A DNA stretch of 64,000 bases, taken from assembly GCA_026225295.1 (NCBI GenBank), contig JAMFSN010000147.1, forward strand, positions 1 through 64,000, given 5' to 3'. The notes beneath the pieces are model-generated. The model was given only the letters and a program-made list of their open reading frames with translations, searched no databases and was not told the DNA's origin. Position numbers and translations under genes: made by a program. Below are positions 50,160 through 58,737 of this stretch, in pieces. Numbering within the stretch: the stretch's first letter is position 1; each line of letters begins with the position of its first letter. Origin of the DNA: Frankia alni. Lineage in GTDB: Bacteria; Actinomycetota; Actinomycetes; Frankiales; Frankiaceae.

Positions 50160-51791
50160 GTGCCCGAATCCACTTCCGCTCGCGCGGCCTCCCCGCGGCG
50201 GGTGGCCGTGGTAACGCTCGGCTGTTCCCGCAATGAGGTCGACTCCGAAGAACTCGCCGGTCGGCTGGGTGCCGACGGCTGGACGGTGGTCGACGACCCC
50301 GACGACGCCGACGCGGTTCTCGTCAACACCTGCGGGTTCGTCGAGGCCGCGAAGAAGGACTCGATCGACACCCTGCTGGAGGTCGCCGACCGGGACGGGT
50401 CCGGCGCGGACGGGCCGGATGACACGGCCGGCCCGGGTGTCACGGCCGGCCGGGGTGTCGCGGCCGGGCCGGGCCGTCGACGGGCGGTCGTCGCGGTCGG
50501 CTGCCTGGCCGAGCGCTACGGCGCCGAACTCGCCGACAGCCTGCCCGAAGCGGACGCGGTGCTGGGCTTCGACGCCTACCCGACGATCGGCGCGCACCTC
50601 GACGCGGTCCTGCGGGGGGAGCGCCCGGCGTCCCACACCCCGCGCGACCGCCGGACCCTGCTGCCGATCAGCCCCACCCGGCGTCGGGACGCGGCGGCCA
50701 CCGATCACGTCCACGTGCCGGGCCACGCGCAGGACGCCATCGCCCCGGCGACCGTCGGGGTGGGCCCCGCGTCCGGGCCGCCCGTGCCGCGGCGCCGGTT
50801 GGCGGGCGGCCCGGTGGCGCCATTGAAGCTGGCCAGCGGGTGTGACCGGCGCTGTTCCTTCTGCGCCATCCCGTCGTTCCGCGGTTCGCACGTCTCCCGG
50901 ACTCCGGACGAGATCCTCGCCGAGGCCGAGTGGCTGGCCCGCGACGGCGTCCGGGAGCTCGTTCTGGTCAGTGAGAACACCACCTCGTACGGCAAGGACC
51001 TCGGCGACCTGCGGGCGCTGGAGAAGCTGCTGCCCCAACTGGCCGCCATCGATCAGATCGTGCGGGTCCGGACCGTCTACCTGCAGCCCGCCGAGATCCG
51101 GCCGTCCCTGCTGGAAGCGGTGCTCACCACCCCCGGGGTGGCGCCCTACCTGGACCTGTCGTTCCAGCACGCGAGCCCGGCGGTGCTGCGGCGGATGCGC
51201 CGGTTCGGCGGCGCGGAGGCGTTCCTGGAGCTGCTCGCGCGGGCCCGGGCCATCGCCCCCGAGCTGGGCGCCCGCTCAAACGTCATCGTCGGCTTCCCGG
51301 GCGAGAGCCGGGACGACGTCGACACGTTGGTCGGGTTCCTCGAAGAGGCGGCCCTCGACGCGGTCGGCGTCTTCGCCTACTCCGACGAAGACGGCACCGA
51401 GGCCGCCACGCTGGAGAGCAAGGTGAAGGCGGCCACGATCGAGCGGCGCCACCGGCAGGTCACCGACCTCGCCGAACACCTCACTGCGGCCCGGGCGGCG
51501 GACCGGATCGGCAGCTTCGTCGACATCGTCGTGGAGCAGACCGACGGCGAGGGCGGGATCCGCGGCCGGGCCGGGCACCAGCAGCCCGAGGTGGACGGCG
51601 ACTGCTCCGTCCGCACGGCCGCCGGCGACGGGTCCGGGGCCACCCGGCCGCCGGAAGCGGCCGGTCTGGTCGTCGGTGACCTGGTCCGGGCCGTGGTGGT
51701 CGGATCCGAGGGCATCGACCTGGTGACCGAGCTGGTCGCCGTCACCGATCGGGCGCCCGGGCGGGACCGTCTGGTCCCGGCCCTCGCGTGA
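50160..51791 (+). CDS. rimO: ribosomal protein S12 methylthiotransferase
   Basis: RimO adds a methylthio group to the conserved Asp of S12 with two 4Fe-4S clusters. The N-terminal UPF0004 domain has [17 protein letters not shown] and [15 protein letters not shown] with conserved cysteines. The radical-SAM motif is CDRRCSFC (C228, C232, C235), followed by RGSHVSR. A TRAM domain closes the protein. At 543 residues it is about 100 longer than usual, owing to two low-complexity inserts (about 80-105 and 160-220). The stop lies in the first unit of a 17-bp tandem repeat. Confidence 0.93.
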   Translation: MPESTSARAASPRRVAVVTLGCSRNEVDSEELAGRLGADGWTVVDDPDDADAVLVNTCGFVEAAKKDSIDTLLEVADRDGSGADGPDDTAGPGVTAGRGVAAGPGRRRAVVAVGCLAERYGAELADSLPEADAVLGFDAYPTIGAHLDAVLRGERPASHTPRDRRTLLPISPTRRRDAAATDHVHVPGHAQDAIAPATVGVGPASGPPVPRRRLAGGPVAPLKLASGCDRRCSFCAIPSFRGSHVSRTPDEILAEAEWLARDGVRELVLVSENTTSYGKDLGDLRALEKLLPQLAAIDQIVRVRTVYLQPAEIRPSLLEAVLTTPGVAPYLDLSFQHASPAVLRRMRRFGGAEAFLELLARARAIAPELGARSNVIVGFPGESRDDVDTLVGFLEEAALDAVGVFAYSDEDGTEAATLESKVKAATIERRHRQVTDLAEHLTAARAADRIGSFVDIVVEQTDGEGGIRGRAGHQQPEVDGDCSVRTAAGDGSGATRPPEAAGLVVGDLVRAVVVGSEGIDLVTELVAVTDRAPGRDRLVPALA

Positions 51792-51832
51792 CGGCGGATC
51801 TCGCGTGACGGCGGATCTCGCGTGACGGCGGA
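51784..51832 (+). repeat. 17-bp tandem repeat at the rimO-pgsA junction
   Basis: Units of TCGCGTGACGGCGGATC start at 51784 and 51801, with a third (15 bases) at 51818. The rimO TGA is in unit 1; the same GTGACGGCGG recurs in each. Unit 3 merges into the GGAGGAGGAGG ribosome site of pgsA. Confidence 0.92.
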
Positions 51833-51848
51833 GGAGGAGGCGGTCCGC

Positions 51849-52439
51849 GTGGCTGGAACGGGACCGCCGCTCCCGGCGCCGGTCAGCGCCGTCAACATCG
51901 CGAACGTCCTGACCGTTGGACGGTTTCTGCTGGTCCCGGTGTTCGGGGTCTTCATGTTCGCCGACGGTGGGCACACCTCGGGCTGGCGCATCGCCGCCGC
52001 CGCGACCTACGCGGTGGCCGCCTTCACCGATCAGATCGACGGCTATGTGGCCCGCCGGCGGGGCATCGTCACCGACTTCGGCAAACTGGCCGACCCGCTG
52101 GCGGACAAGGCCCTCACCGGGGCCGCGCTGATCAGCTTGTCCGTCCTGGGCGACCTGCCGTGGGCGGTGACCGTCATCGTGCTGTTCCGGGAGCTCGCTG
52201 TCACCGTGCTGCGCCTGTGGGTGGTGCGGATCGGTGTCATTGCCGCCAGCCGGGGCGGGAAGATCAAGACGCTGCTGCTGAACCTGGCCATCGGGATGTA
52301 CGTGCTGCCGTTGTCGGGCGCCTGGGGCACCGCCCGGGCGCTCGTGATGGCCGCCGGGGTGGTGCTGGCCCTGTTCACCGGGGTCGACTACACGGCCCGG
52401 GCGCTCGCGCTGCACCGGCGACCGAAGGACGGACCGTGA
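51849..52439 (+). CDS. pgsA: CDP-alcohol phosphatidyltransferase (PgsA family)
   Basis: Membrane enzyme likely making phosphatidylglycerol phosphate from CDP-diacylglycerol and glycerol 3-phosphate. The CDP-alcohol motif is intact: DQIDGYVARRRGIVTDFGKL then ADPLADK, with all four acidic residues. Several membrane helices; 196 residues. GTG 51849 lies eight bases after GGAGGAGGAGG; GTG 51822 in the tandem repeat is in frame but has no ribosome site. Substrate choice within the family (glycerol phosphate or inositol phosphate) is inferred from position after rimO. Confidence 0.9.
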   Translation: MAGTGPPLPAPVSAVNIANVLTVGRFLLVPVFGVFMFADGGHTSGWRIAAAATYAVAAFTDQIDGYVARRRGIVTDFGKLADPLADKALTGAALISLSVLGDLPWAVTVIVLFRELAVTVLRLWVVRIGVIAASRGGKIKTLLLNLAIGMYVLPLSGAWGTARALVMAAGVVLALFTGVDYTARALALHRRPKDGP

Positions 52440-52564
52440 GTCCGCCGGGGCGGCTGGGCCGGACGGGGCCACCGGGCCTCACCGGGACCGGGCCGAACCC
52501 CACCGGGACCGGGCCGGGCGCCGGACCGGGCCGCGCGTCGAACCGGAGCCGTGGGAGGTAGCAC

Positions 52565-53839
52565 ATGCAGGTCGAGGTGGTCGCTGTCGGCGACGAACTG
52601 TTGTACGGCGACATCATCAACGGCAACGCGGCCTGGTTGGGCCGCGAACTGGCCGACGTCGGCATCCGACTGGACACGTCGGTGGTTGTCGGGGACGACA
52701 TCGGGCGGATCGCGGCCGCCGTGACCACCGCGCTCGGTCGGGCCGACGCGGTGATCCTCACCGGGGGCCTCGGGCCCACCCAGGACGACCTGACCCGGGA
52801 GGGCCTGGCCCGCGCGGCCGGCGTCGAGCTGGTCCGGGACGATTTCCTCGAGCAGCTTTTGCGCCGTCGGTTCGGCGAGCTCGGGCGGACCGGCGCGACC
52901 GGGGCCCCCGAGCGCCGGGCGCCGGAGATGAACTTCCGCCAGGCCGATCTGCCGCTCGGATCCGAGGCGTTACCGAACGCGCGGGGGACCGCCCCCGGGT
53001 TGCGGGTCCCGATCGCCACCGGGGTCGCCTACGCGCTGCCCGGGGTGCCCCACGAAATGACCGAGATGTTCACGGCCTCGGTACTGCCCGATCTCCTGCG
53101 CCGGGCCGGGGAGCCGGCCGTCGTCGTGCACCGGGTGCTGCGGACCGCCGGGATCTGGGAGTCGGCGGTGGCCGAAGCGCTCGCGCCCGAGGTCTCGCGG
53201 GTCACCCCCCTGGGTAACCCGACGATCGCGTTCCTGGCCAGCGGCGGCCAGACGCGGGTCAAGATCAGCGCTCGGGCCCGGGACCGGGCCGAAGCCGAAA
53301 CGATCATCGCGCCGGTCGAGCGGGCCGCGCGGGAGGCCCTGGGTAGTGCGGTCTACGGCAGCAACGACGACTCGCTCGAAGGCGTCGTGCACGGGCTGCT
53401 GCGGGCCCGGGGGGCGACGCTGGCGGTCGCCGAGTCGCTGACCGGCGGTCTGCTGGCCGGCCGGCTCACCGACGGGGCCGGATCCAGTGCCACGTTCCGG
53501 GGCGGGGTGGTGGCGTACGCCACCGATCTCAAGGAGTCGCTGCTCGGCGTGGACGGGGCGGTCCTCGGTGCGCACGGGGCGGTCTCCGCGCAGACCGCGG
53601 CCGCCATGGCCAGCGGCGTCCGGGACCGGCTGGGCGCGACCTACGGACTCTCCCTCACGGGGGTCGCCGGGCCCGACGAGCAGGAGGGTAAGCCGGTCGG
53701 TACCGTGCACCTCGGGCTGGCCGGCCCGGCCGGCGTCACCACCCGGTCGGTCCGCCTGCCGGGGGACCGACCCCGCAACCGGGCCTACGCCGTAGTGCAG
53801 GCGCTGGACCTGATTCGTCGGACCCTGTCGACCCCATGA
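52565..53839 (+). CDS. cinA: CinA-family protein: nicotinamide-nucleotide amidase with MoaB-like domain
   Basis: Two domains: N-terminal MoaB/COG1058 type (VEVVAVGDELLYGDIINGNAAWLGRELA, LTGGLGPTQDDLTREGLA, YALPGVPHEMTEMF) and C-terminal PncC amidase (about 270-424: LAVAESLTGGLLAGRLTDGAGSSATFRGGVVAYA, LSLTGVAGPDEQEGKPVGTVHLG). It recycles NMN to NaMN and may hydrolyse ADP-ribose-type compounds. 424 residues. ATG 52565 follows GTGGGAGG. pgsA-cinA-clgR is the usual order; recA, often nearby, is not in the window. Confidence 0.93.
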   Translation: MQVEVVAVGDELLYGDIINGNAAWLGRELADVGIRLDTSVVVGDDIGRIAAAVTTALGRADAVILTGGLGPTQDDLTREGLARAAGVELVRDDFLEQLLRRRFGELGRTGATGAPERRAPEMNFRQADLPLGSEALPNARGTAPGLRVPIATGVAYALPGVPHEMTEMFTASVLPDLLRRAGEPAVVVHRVLRTAGIWESAVAEALAPEVSRVTPLGNPTIAFLASGGQTRVKISARARDRAEAETIIAPVERAAREALGSAVYGSNDDSLEGVVHGLLRARGATLAVAESLTGGLLAGRLTDGAGSSATFRGGVVAYATDLKESLLGVDGAVLGAHGAVSAQTAAAMASGVRDRLGATYGLSLTGVAGPDEQEGKPVGTVHLGLAGPAGVTTRSVRLPGDRPRNRAYAVVQALDLIRRTLSTP

Positions 53840-53917
53840 CGGTCGGTCGATCACGTCACCGGCCGCCGGAACTGTCCGGGGTTCTGGAGCGTTACACCGT
53901 TACGTTCGGATCAACTG

Positions 53918-53947
53918 AGCGTCGCTGCGTTGGACGCTAGGTATACG
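53918..53947 (+). promoter_or_regulatory. candidate promoter and operator of clgR
   Basis: An inverted repeat AGCGTC-N9-GACGCT (53918-53938) ends three bases before a TATACG hexamer (53942-53947) that fits a -10 element 39 bases before the clgR ATG. The repeat covers the -35 and spacer, where a repressor or an activator could act. ClgR-type regulators are often autoregulated; that this is the ClgR site is inference. Confidence 0.45.
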
Positions 53948-53985
53948 GTTGACCCAGTGCCGGAACGAGCGATGGGGAGGTCACG

Positions 53986-54330
53986 ATGGTCCTGCTCCGT
54001 CGCCTGCTCGGTGAGGCCCTCCGCCGTCGCAGGCAGGACCAGAGCCGCACGCTTCGCGAGGTCTCGTCGGTGGCCCGGGTGTCGCTCGGCTACCTGTCCG
54101 AGGTCGAGCGGGGCCAGAAGGAAGCGAGTTCCGAGCTGCTCTCGTCGATCTGTGACGCGCTCGGCGTGCGCCTGTCCGATCTGCTGCGCGAAGTGAGCGC
54201 GGACTTCGAGCTGGCCGAGATGGCCAACGCCGGGGGGATTCCCGTCCCGGCCGGTCCGGCGGCGGTGCCGAGGCCCGCCGGAGCCCTTCCGGTACCCGCC
54301 CGCGCACCGGTCATCGACCGCGCGGCCTAG
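53986..54330 (+). CDS. clgR: ClgR-type Xre-family transcriptional regulator
   Basis: 114 residues. The HTH (about 6-65: [54 protein letters not shown]) is typical of ClgR, which activates clp proteases and, in mycobacteria, the psp operon. The C-terminus is Pro/Ala-rich rather than the degradation tail described in some ClgR. ATG 53986 follows GGGGAGG. It lies 55 bases before pspA, matching the mycobacterial clgR-pspA-pspM arrangement. Confidence 0.9.
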   Translation: MVLLRRLLGEALRRRRQDQSRTLREVSSVARVSLGYLSEVERGQKEASSELLSSICDALGVRLSDLLREVSADFELAEMANAGGIPVPAGPAAVPRPAGALPVPARAPVIDRAA

Positions 54331-54384
54331 GCAGGTCCAACGCCGCCCTCGGCGGGTGGCCCCAGGCGTGGGACGATCGGGGAC

Positions 54385-55305
54385 ATGGCGAACGTCGTCC
54401 GCAAGTTCTATCGGTACCTTTCCGCGTCCGCGAACCGGAAGCTCGATGAGAGAGCCGACCCCCGGGTCCAGATCGACCAGGCCATGGACGAGTCGCGTAA
54501 GCAGCACAAAGCGTTGCTCGAACAAGCCGCCTCGGTCATCGGGAACCGCAAGCTGCTCGAGATGCAGATCGCCCGGCAGATCGAGACGGTCGAGAAGATC
54601 ACCGATCTGGCCCGGCAGTCGGTGGTGCTCGCCGACCAGGCCCGGGTGGCCGGCGATGCGGTCAAGGCCGACCACTACGAGCAGACCGCGCACACCTTCG
54701 CCGGCGAGTTGGTCGGCGCGGAGGCGTCGCTGGCCGACAGCAAGGTGTTGTACGACCAGGCCGTCGCGTCGTCCGACCAGGCCCGGCGGGCCGTCGAGGA
54801 CAATGCGGCCCGGCTGCGCGGGCAGCTTGCCGAGCGGGCCCGGCTGCTGACCCAGATCGAGCACACCGCCATGCAGGAGCGCATGAGCGCGGCGATGGGC
54901 GGTATGTCCAGCCTCGAGCCGTCGGGGGACACGCCGACGTTCGGCGAGATCCGCGACAAGATCGAGCATCGGTACGCGGTGGCGAGCGGGCGCCAGGAAC
55001 TGGCCTCCCAGGGGGTCGAAGCCAAGATGATCGAGATCCGCCGGGCCACGCAGGACGCCCGGGCGTCCGACCGGCTGGGCGAGATCCGGGCGACGATGGC
55101 GGCCGGCGGCGCGGCGGGGGGACCGGGTCAGGCCGCCGTGGCCGGCAGCGGCCGCCCGGCCTCCATCGCCGGCGGGCCCAACGGCGCCGGGTCGGGGGCC
55201 GGGTCGACCGGGACTGAGGCCCGGCCCGGGTCGCCCGACGCGCCCCGGCTGACCAAGGGTGACCCGTCCGACGGCGAGCAGTCCGCGGGCGGCCCCGGCG
55301 CGTGA
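54385..55305 (+). CDS. pspA: phage shock protein A/IM30 family
   Basis: PspA/Vipp1 proteins are coiled-coil ESCRT-III-like scaffolds that protect stressed membranes. The 306-residue protein starts MANVVRKFYRYLSASANRKLDERADPRVQIDQAMDESRKQ and is helical with coiled-coil pattern to about residue 240 (LEQAASVIGNRKLLEMQIARQIETVEKI). A Gly/Ala/Ser-rich tail of about 65 residues follows. Regulated with clgR by position. GTGA overlap with pspM. Confidence 0.92.
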   Translation: MANVVRKFYRYLSASANRKLDERADPRVQIDQAMDESRKQHKALLEQAASVIGNRKLLEMQIARQIETVEKITDLARQSVVLADQARVAGDAVKADHYEQTAHTFAGELVGAEASLADSKVLYDQAVASSDQARRAVEDNAARLRGQLAERARLLTQIEHTAMQERMSAAMGGMSSLEPSGDTPTFGEIRDKIEHRYAVASGRQELASQGVEAKMIEIRRATQDARASDRLGEIRATMAAGGAAGGPGQAAVAGSGRPASIAGGPNGAGSGAGSTGTEARPGSPDAPRLTKGDPSDGEQSAGGPGA

Positions 55306-56063
55306 CGTTGTTCGAGCGGGTCGGGGCCGGGCGGATGCCGGACTGGATCCGTGCCGACGTCGACCGTCGGCTGTTCGTCCACACCGAATGGCGGGCCCGG
55401 CGCGCCGCCTCGCGGCCCCGGCGGCGGGCGCTGGTGTCGGCCCGGGCCTGGACGACGCTGGCGGTCGGTTGTCTGCCGGTGGCCGCGATCGAGCACGCCT
55501 GGGCCTGGGCGGTGGTCGGCGGTCTGGCCGCGGCCCGTGGTGGGCTGTCGTGGCGGGACGCCCGCCGGGCGGCCGCGGGGGAGTCGGCCGGTCTGTCGAT
55601 GCCGAGCGTCGCCCCGCCACCGCCCGGAGCGCTGCGGCGCTCAGCCGCCGCCGAGCCGCTGCGGCGGGGCGAATCGGCTCTGATGGCCCTGGGAGCGGCC
55701 GTACGGACCCTACCGGTCGGTCCGGTCGCCGAGCAGGGCCGGGCGGCGATGGCGACCGGGGCGGCCGTCGTCGACGAACTGCGGGGCCAGGCCCATCGGG
55801 TGCTGGCCTGTGAAGCTGCGGAGCGGGCCGGTACCGATCCCGGGCACCGGGCCTCGGCGCGGGCCCGCTCCGAGGGGCTTGCCGCCGAGATGGCGGTCAC
55901 GGCGGCCCACCTCGATGAGCTGCTCGCCGCGGCCGGTGAGGTGGTGGCGGCGCTGCCGGGAGCGGGGCGCCACCCCGATCAGCTCCGGGCCCAGACCGAG
56001 ACCCTGCGCGGCACCGCCGCGGCCCTCCGGGACCTGGCCCGGGGGTCGGATCCCGGTCTCTGA
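55302..56063 (+). CDS. pspM: PspM-like envelope-stress membrane protein
   Basis: 253 residues. A basic N-terminus (RRLFVHTEWRARRAASRPRRRA) leads to two closely spaced hydrophobic segments (TLAVGCLPVAAIEHAWAW and VVGGLAAARGGL), then a long Ala-rich helical domain. Position and membrane layout match mycobacterial PspM (Rv2743c), which partners PspA; sequence identity was not measured. GTG start in the pspA overlap. The stop lies in a 9-bp tandem repeat. Confidence 0.75.
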   Translation: MTLFERVGAGRMPDWIRADVDRRLFVHTEWRARRAASRPRRRALVSARAWTTLAVGCLPVAAIEHAWAWAVVGGLAAARGGLSWRDARRAAAGESAGLSMPSVAPPPPGALRRSAAAEPLRRGESALMALGAAVRTLPVGPVAEQGRAAMATGAAVVDELRGQAHRVLACEAAERAGTDPGHRASARARSEGLAAEMAVTAAHLDELLAAAGEVVAALPGAGRHPDQLRAQTETLRGTAAALRDLARGSDPGL

Positions 56064-56083
56064 GGTCTCTGAGGTCTCTGAGG
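56057..56083 (+). repeat. 9-bp tandem repeat at the pspM stop
   Basis: Three exact units of TCTCTGAGG; the first contains the TGA stop of pspM (56061-56063). Confidence 0.9.
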
Positions 56084-56123
56084 TCGACCCGACCCGACCC
56101 CGCCCGGCCGGCCGGATCACCGG

Positions 56124-57365
56124 TCAGAAGACCTCGAAGCAGGCCGGCGCGAGAGGGCCGGCGAAGGCATCCGAGAGCGCGTCGACGGCGCCGGACCGGC
56201 GCTCGTCGACCCGACCGGCGAGCGCCAGCGTGCGCAGGGTCGGGCCACCGAGATAGGCCGCCCCCAGTTCCCGGGCCGACAAGGTGAGGTCGGCCGCGTC
56301 GGTGGTGCGGGTGCACGAGGCCCCGTCGGGCCCGACGTCGAACCGCCACCGGCCCGCGTTCCACGGGCACGCGGCGTCCACGAGTTCGACCGTTGCCGCG
56401 GCCGAGCCCCGGTAGGTGCGCTCGGTGACCGCCCGGGCCACGTCGATCACCCGTACGAACAAGCCGTCGGAAAGGGTGAAGGCCAGCCGTCGGGGGTCGC
56501 TGACCAGATGGAACAACGGATCGTCGGCCGCCAGCCCGTACCACTCGAAGGTGGCCGTGAGATCGAGCGTGGCGACGTGCCGCCACAACGCCACCCGGGC
56601 CCGGACGGTCGTGGCGACGAACTCCCGGATGCGCACCACACCGTCCGGGCCGGTGGCGCCCCGCCGGGTCTCGACCCGGTACAGGACGTAGCCCTCGGCC
56701 GTGCCGTCGGCGGCCTCCGCGATAACGGTGGCCAGGGGACTGGCGCCCTTGCGGTCACCCGGCGGATCGGCCAGCACGACGCCCCAGCGCCGATCGTCGC
56801 GGACGACCGACCCGGGGCGGGCGGCGGCGGCGTGGACAGGGGTCAGCCGGGCGGCCACCGCCGGATCGGCGCCGGCCTCCTCAACGAGCCGCAACCGCAC
56901 CTGGTCATCGGGCGGCGTCAGGAAACGCAGGTGGGCGCGTTCGCCGCGGACCGCCGCGATCGGCGCGGCCAGACCGTAGCCGAACCGGCCGTAAATGGTC
57001 GCCTCGCTCGCCCACAGCGCGGCCAGCGCTTCCCGGCCGCGTTCGTGGATGTCGGCGAGCTGGCGGTCCATCAGGGCGGACAGCACCCCGCGGCGGCGGT
57101 ACACCGGCGAGACGCTGACCCCGGTGACCCCGGCCACCGGGCGGGGGCCGCCGGGGACCTCGACGCGCAACGACTGGATCCAGGTCGTGCCGACCAGATC
57201 GTCCCCGAGATACGCCCCCAGGCTGCGGTCCGGCTCGAACAACGGTCTCTCGGTCTCGACCTGCCAGCCTCCGAACTCCTCCCCGAAGGCGCGGTGGACG
57301 AAGCGCAGCGCCGCCGGGAAGAAGCTGGCGGTCAGGGGACGAAGTTCGAGATCGCTCACGGTCAC
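56124..57365 (-). CDS. Eis-like GNAT N-acetyltransferase
   Basis: 413 residues, the length of the Eis family (two GNAT folds plus a sterol-carrier-like C-terminal domain). The acetyl-CoA loop is VSVSPVYRRRGVLSALMDRQL (about 80-100), followed by LWASEATIYGRFGYG. The C-terminus ends CFEVF, and Eis uses its terminal carboxylate in catalysis. Mycobacterial Eis acetylates aminoglycosides and proteins; resistance activity cannot be inferred here. GTG 57365 or GTG 57359 may start it. It is convergent with pspM. Confidence 0.88.
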   Translation of the reverse strand: MTVSDLELRPLTASFFPAALRFVHRAFGEEFGGWQVETERPLFEPDRSLGAYLGDDLVGTTWIQSLRVEVPGGPRPVAGVTGVSVSPVYRRRGVLSALMDRQLADIHERGREALAALWASEATIYGRFGYGLAAPIAAVRGERAHLRFLTPPDDQVRLRLVEEAGADPAVAARLTPVHAAAARPGSVVRDDRRWGVVLADPPGDRKGASPLATVIAEAADGTAEGYVLYRVETRRGATGPDGVVRIREFVATTVRARVALWRHVATLDLTATFEWYGLAADDPLFHLVSDPRRLAFTLSDGLFVRVIDVARAVTERTYRGSAAATVELVDAACPWNAGRWRFDVGPDGASCTRTTDAADLTLSARELGAAYLGGPTLRTLALAGRVDERRSGAVDALSDAFAGPLAPACFEVF

Positions 57366-57409
57366 TTTGTACGTCTACGCACCGCGTTCCGCGAATGATT
57401 TTCCGACCG

Positions 57410-58123
57410 CTACTCGTTACACAGCGCACCGACCCCTGGTTGACGCCCGACGATCGGCCCGAGGTGCACCACGTACCAGTCGCCCCGCCAGGAAATGAGC
57501 GAACAGACGCCGAACGAGCCCGCCCGGCCGTCGACCTCGTAGCGCACCCGGGTGCCGTACACCCGCCAGTAGCCGATCCGGTTGTACTCGACGCCGGGGT
57601 CGATCCAGCCGGCCCGCGCGGCCGGGACGGAGACGCCGAGCAACCGGGCGGAGGCCACGTGCGGGCCGATCGACGCGCGGACCGCGTCGAGATCCAGGTC
57701 GTAGAAGCCGACGAGCCGGGTCTGCCAGTCCCCGGCCGGGTCGCTGATCGCCTTGACCTGCCGGTAGGCGCTGAGCGGGAAGAAGAAGGGGAGCGCGGCG
57801 GCCTCGGAGCGGGCGCCCGTGACCGCCGCCCACAGGCCTCGGGCCCGGGCCACGAACCGGGCGTCGGTCGCGCCCGGTTCCTGGCGGGTCTGCGGCAACG
57901 TACCCGGATCGACCGTCGGCGTCGCGCTCGGCGTCTGGGGGACGCGGCCCGCGGCGCCGGCTCCATCGGCGGCCCGGTCAGTCGCCGACGGCGCCGGGAC
58001 CGACCGGGCCGCCGATGGAGCCGCCGGCCCGGGTCCGTCACTACCGCAGCTCGTGATCACGGCGCTGGCGGCGAGCGCCGCGGCCAGCGCGCCGGCCGCG
58101 ACGCGACCCGTTCCCACGGCCAT
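57410..58123 (-). CDS. putative secreted lipoprotein, unknown function
   Basis: 237 residues. The signal peptide VAAGALAAALAASAVITSC ends in a lipobox-like Cys, followed by a Ser/Pro/Ala linker to about residue 75. The folded part contains ARGLWAAVTGARSEAALPFFFPLSAYRQVKAI and DPGVEYNRIGYWRVYGTRVRYEVDG, then VCSLISWRGDWYVVHLGPI. ATG 58123 follows GGGAGGCAG. It is upstream of the Eis-like gene on the same strand with a 44-base gap. Not recognised further. Confidence 0.75.
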   Translation of the reverse strand: MAVGTGRVAAGALAAALAASAVITSCGSDGPGPAAPSAARSVPAPSATDRAADGAGAAGRVPQTPSATPTVDPGTLPQTRQEPGATDARFVARARGLWAAVTGARSEAAALPFFFPLSAYRQVKAISDPAGDWQTRLVGFYDLDLDAVRASIGPHVASARLLGVSVPAARAGWIDPGVEYNRIGYWRVYGTRVRYEVDGRAGSFGVCSLISWRGDWYVVHLGPIVGRQPGVGALCNE

Positions 58124-58260
58124 GGTCCGCTGCCTCCCGGGCGCGTCCGCGCCGTCGCCGAGCTGTTCGTCGGGCCCGTCACCGCCAGCCCGGGCGTGGA
58201 GATCCTCGCACGGCCGTCGCGGGGCGGTACCGTCGGAGCAACGGCGGCAGGGGAGGTCCG

Positions 58261-58524
58261 GTGAGTGAGACGTCAACGGGCTGGTCCCGCTGGCGGCGGC
58301 GGGCCAGGGCCCGGGAACCCGCCGCCGAAGCACCGGTGACTGCCGCTCCGGTGACCGAACCGGCCAACGAGGCGCCCGCCGTCGAACCGGTGAACCCCCC
58401 ACCGGGCCGGTCCTGGGGACGGGGCCTGCGGGACGCGCTGAACCCGGCCCGGCTTCCCCCCGGCATCGGTGGTCGGCTCGATCCGCCGGCCGGCCCGCCA
58501 CCGCGGTCCCGGCCCGGATCCTGA
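58261..58524 (+). CDS. small hypothetical protein
   Basis: 87 residues, basic then Pro-rich (WSRWRRRARAREPAAEAP, then RGLRDALNPARLPPGIGGRL). GTG 58261 lies five bases after GGGGAGG, which is the main evidence that it is translated. It ends about 50 bases before the riboswitch and might be cotranscribed with the lead-in to gdmH. No family recognised. Confidence 0.45.
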   Translation: MSETSTGWSRWRRRARAREPAAEAPVTAAPVTEPANEAPAVEPVNPPPGRSWGRGLRDALNPARLPPGIGGRLDPPAGPPPRSRPGS

Positions 58525-58574
58525 CATGTCGGGGAAACACCACGGCGGTACCTTTCGCCCGACCCGCCAGATGG

Positions 58575-58692
58575 TGGGGCGCACCTAGGGTTCCGCCGGC
58601 GGCTGGTCAGCCACCGGGTCAGGTCCGAGAGGGGCAGGCGGCCGCATCGTGGCGGGCGCCCCACGGCGGGACAAAAGCCCGGGAGACAGCCG
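58575..58692 (+). promoter_or_regulatory. guanidine-I (ykkC class) riboswitch
   Basis: The RNA would contain the hallmark conserved segments of the guanidine-I aptamer in order: CTAGGGTTCCG (58585-58595), GGTCCGAGAG (58622-58631), and the 3' block ACGGCGGGACAAAAGCCCGG running to GGGAGA (58663-58686). Between them lie GC-rich arms able to pair (GGCTGGTCAGCC; GGCGGGCGCCCC). Aptamers of this class bind guanidinium and switch on guanidine exporters, carboxylases or hydrolases. It precedes the ureohydrolase start by about 45 bases, so gdmH expression is probably guanidine-induced. Confidence 0.9.
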
Positions 58693-58693
58693 A

Positions 58694-58720
58694 GGTCCGG
58701 TTGCCCTGCGCGACCGGGCC
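58694..58720 (+). promoter_or_regulatory. expression-platform hairpin between riboswitch and gdmH
   Basis: An 8-bp stem GGTCCGGT with ACCGGGCC (one G-U pair), 11-base loop, lies directly after the aptamer and six bases before the GGAGG ribosome site (58727-58731). It may be an off-state terminator or alter access to the ribosome site; no T-tract follows, and I see no clear complement to GGAGG. Confidence 0.45.
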
Positions 58721-58737
58721 GCCGTCGGAGGTGTTTC

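Noticed and set aside
53986-54330. Phage-derived repressor
   Set aside because: The Xre-type HTH gene lies in the conserved clgR-pspA-pspM context and there are no phage genes nearby.
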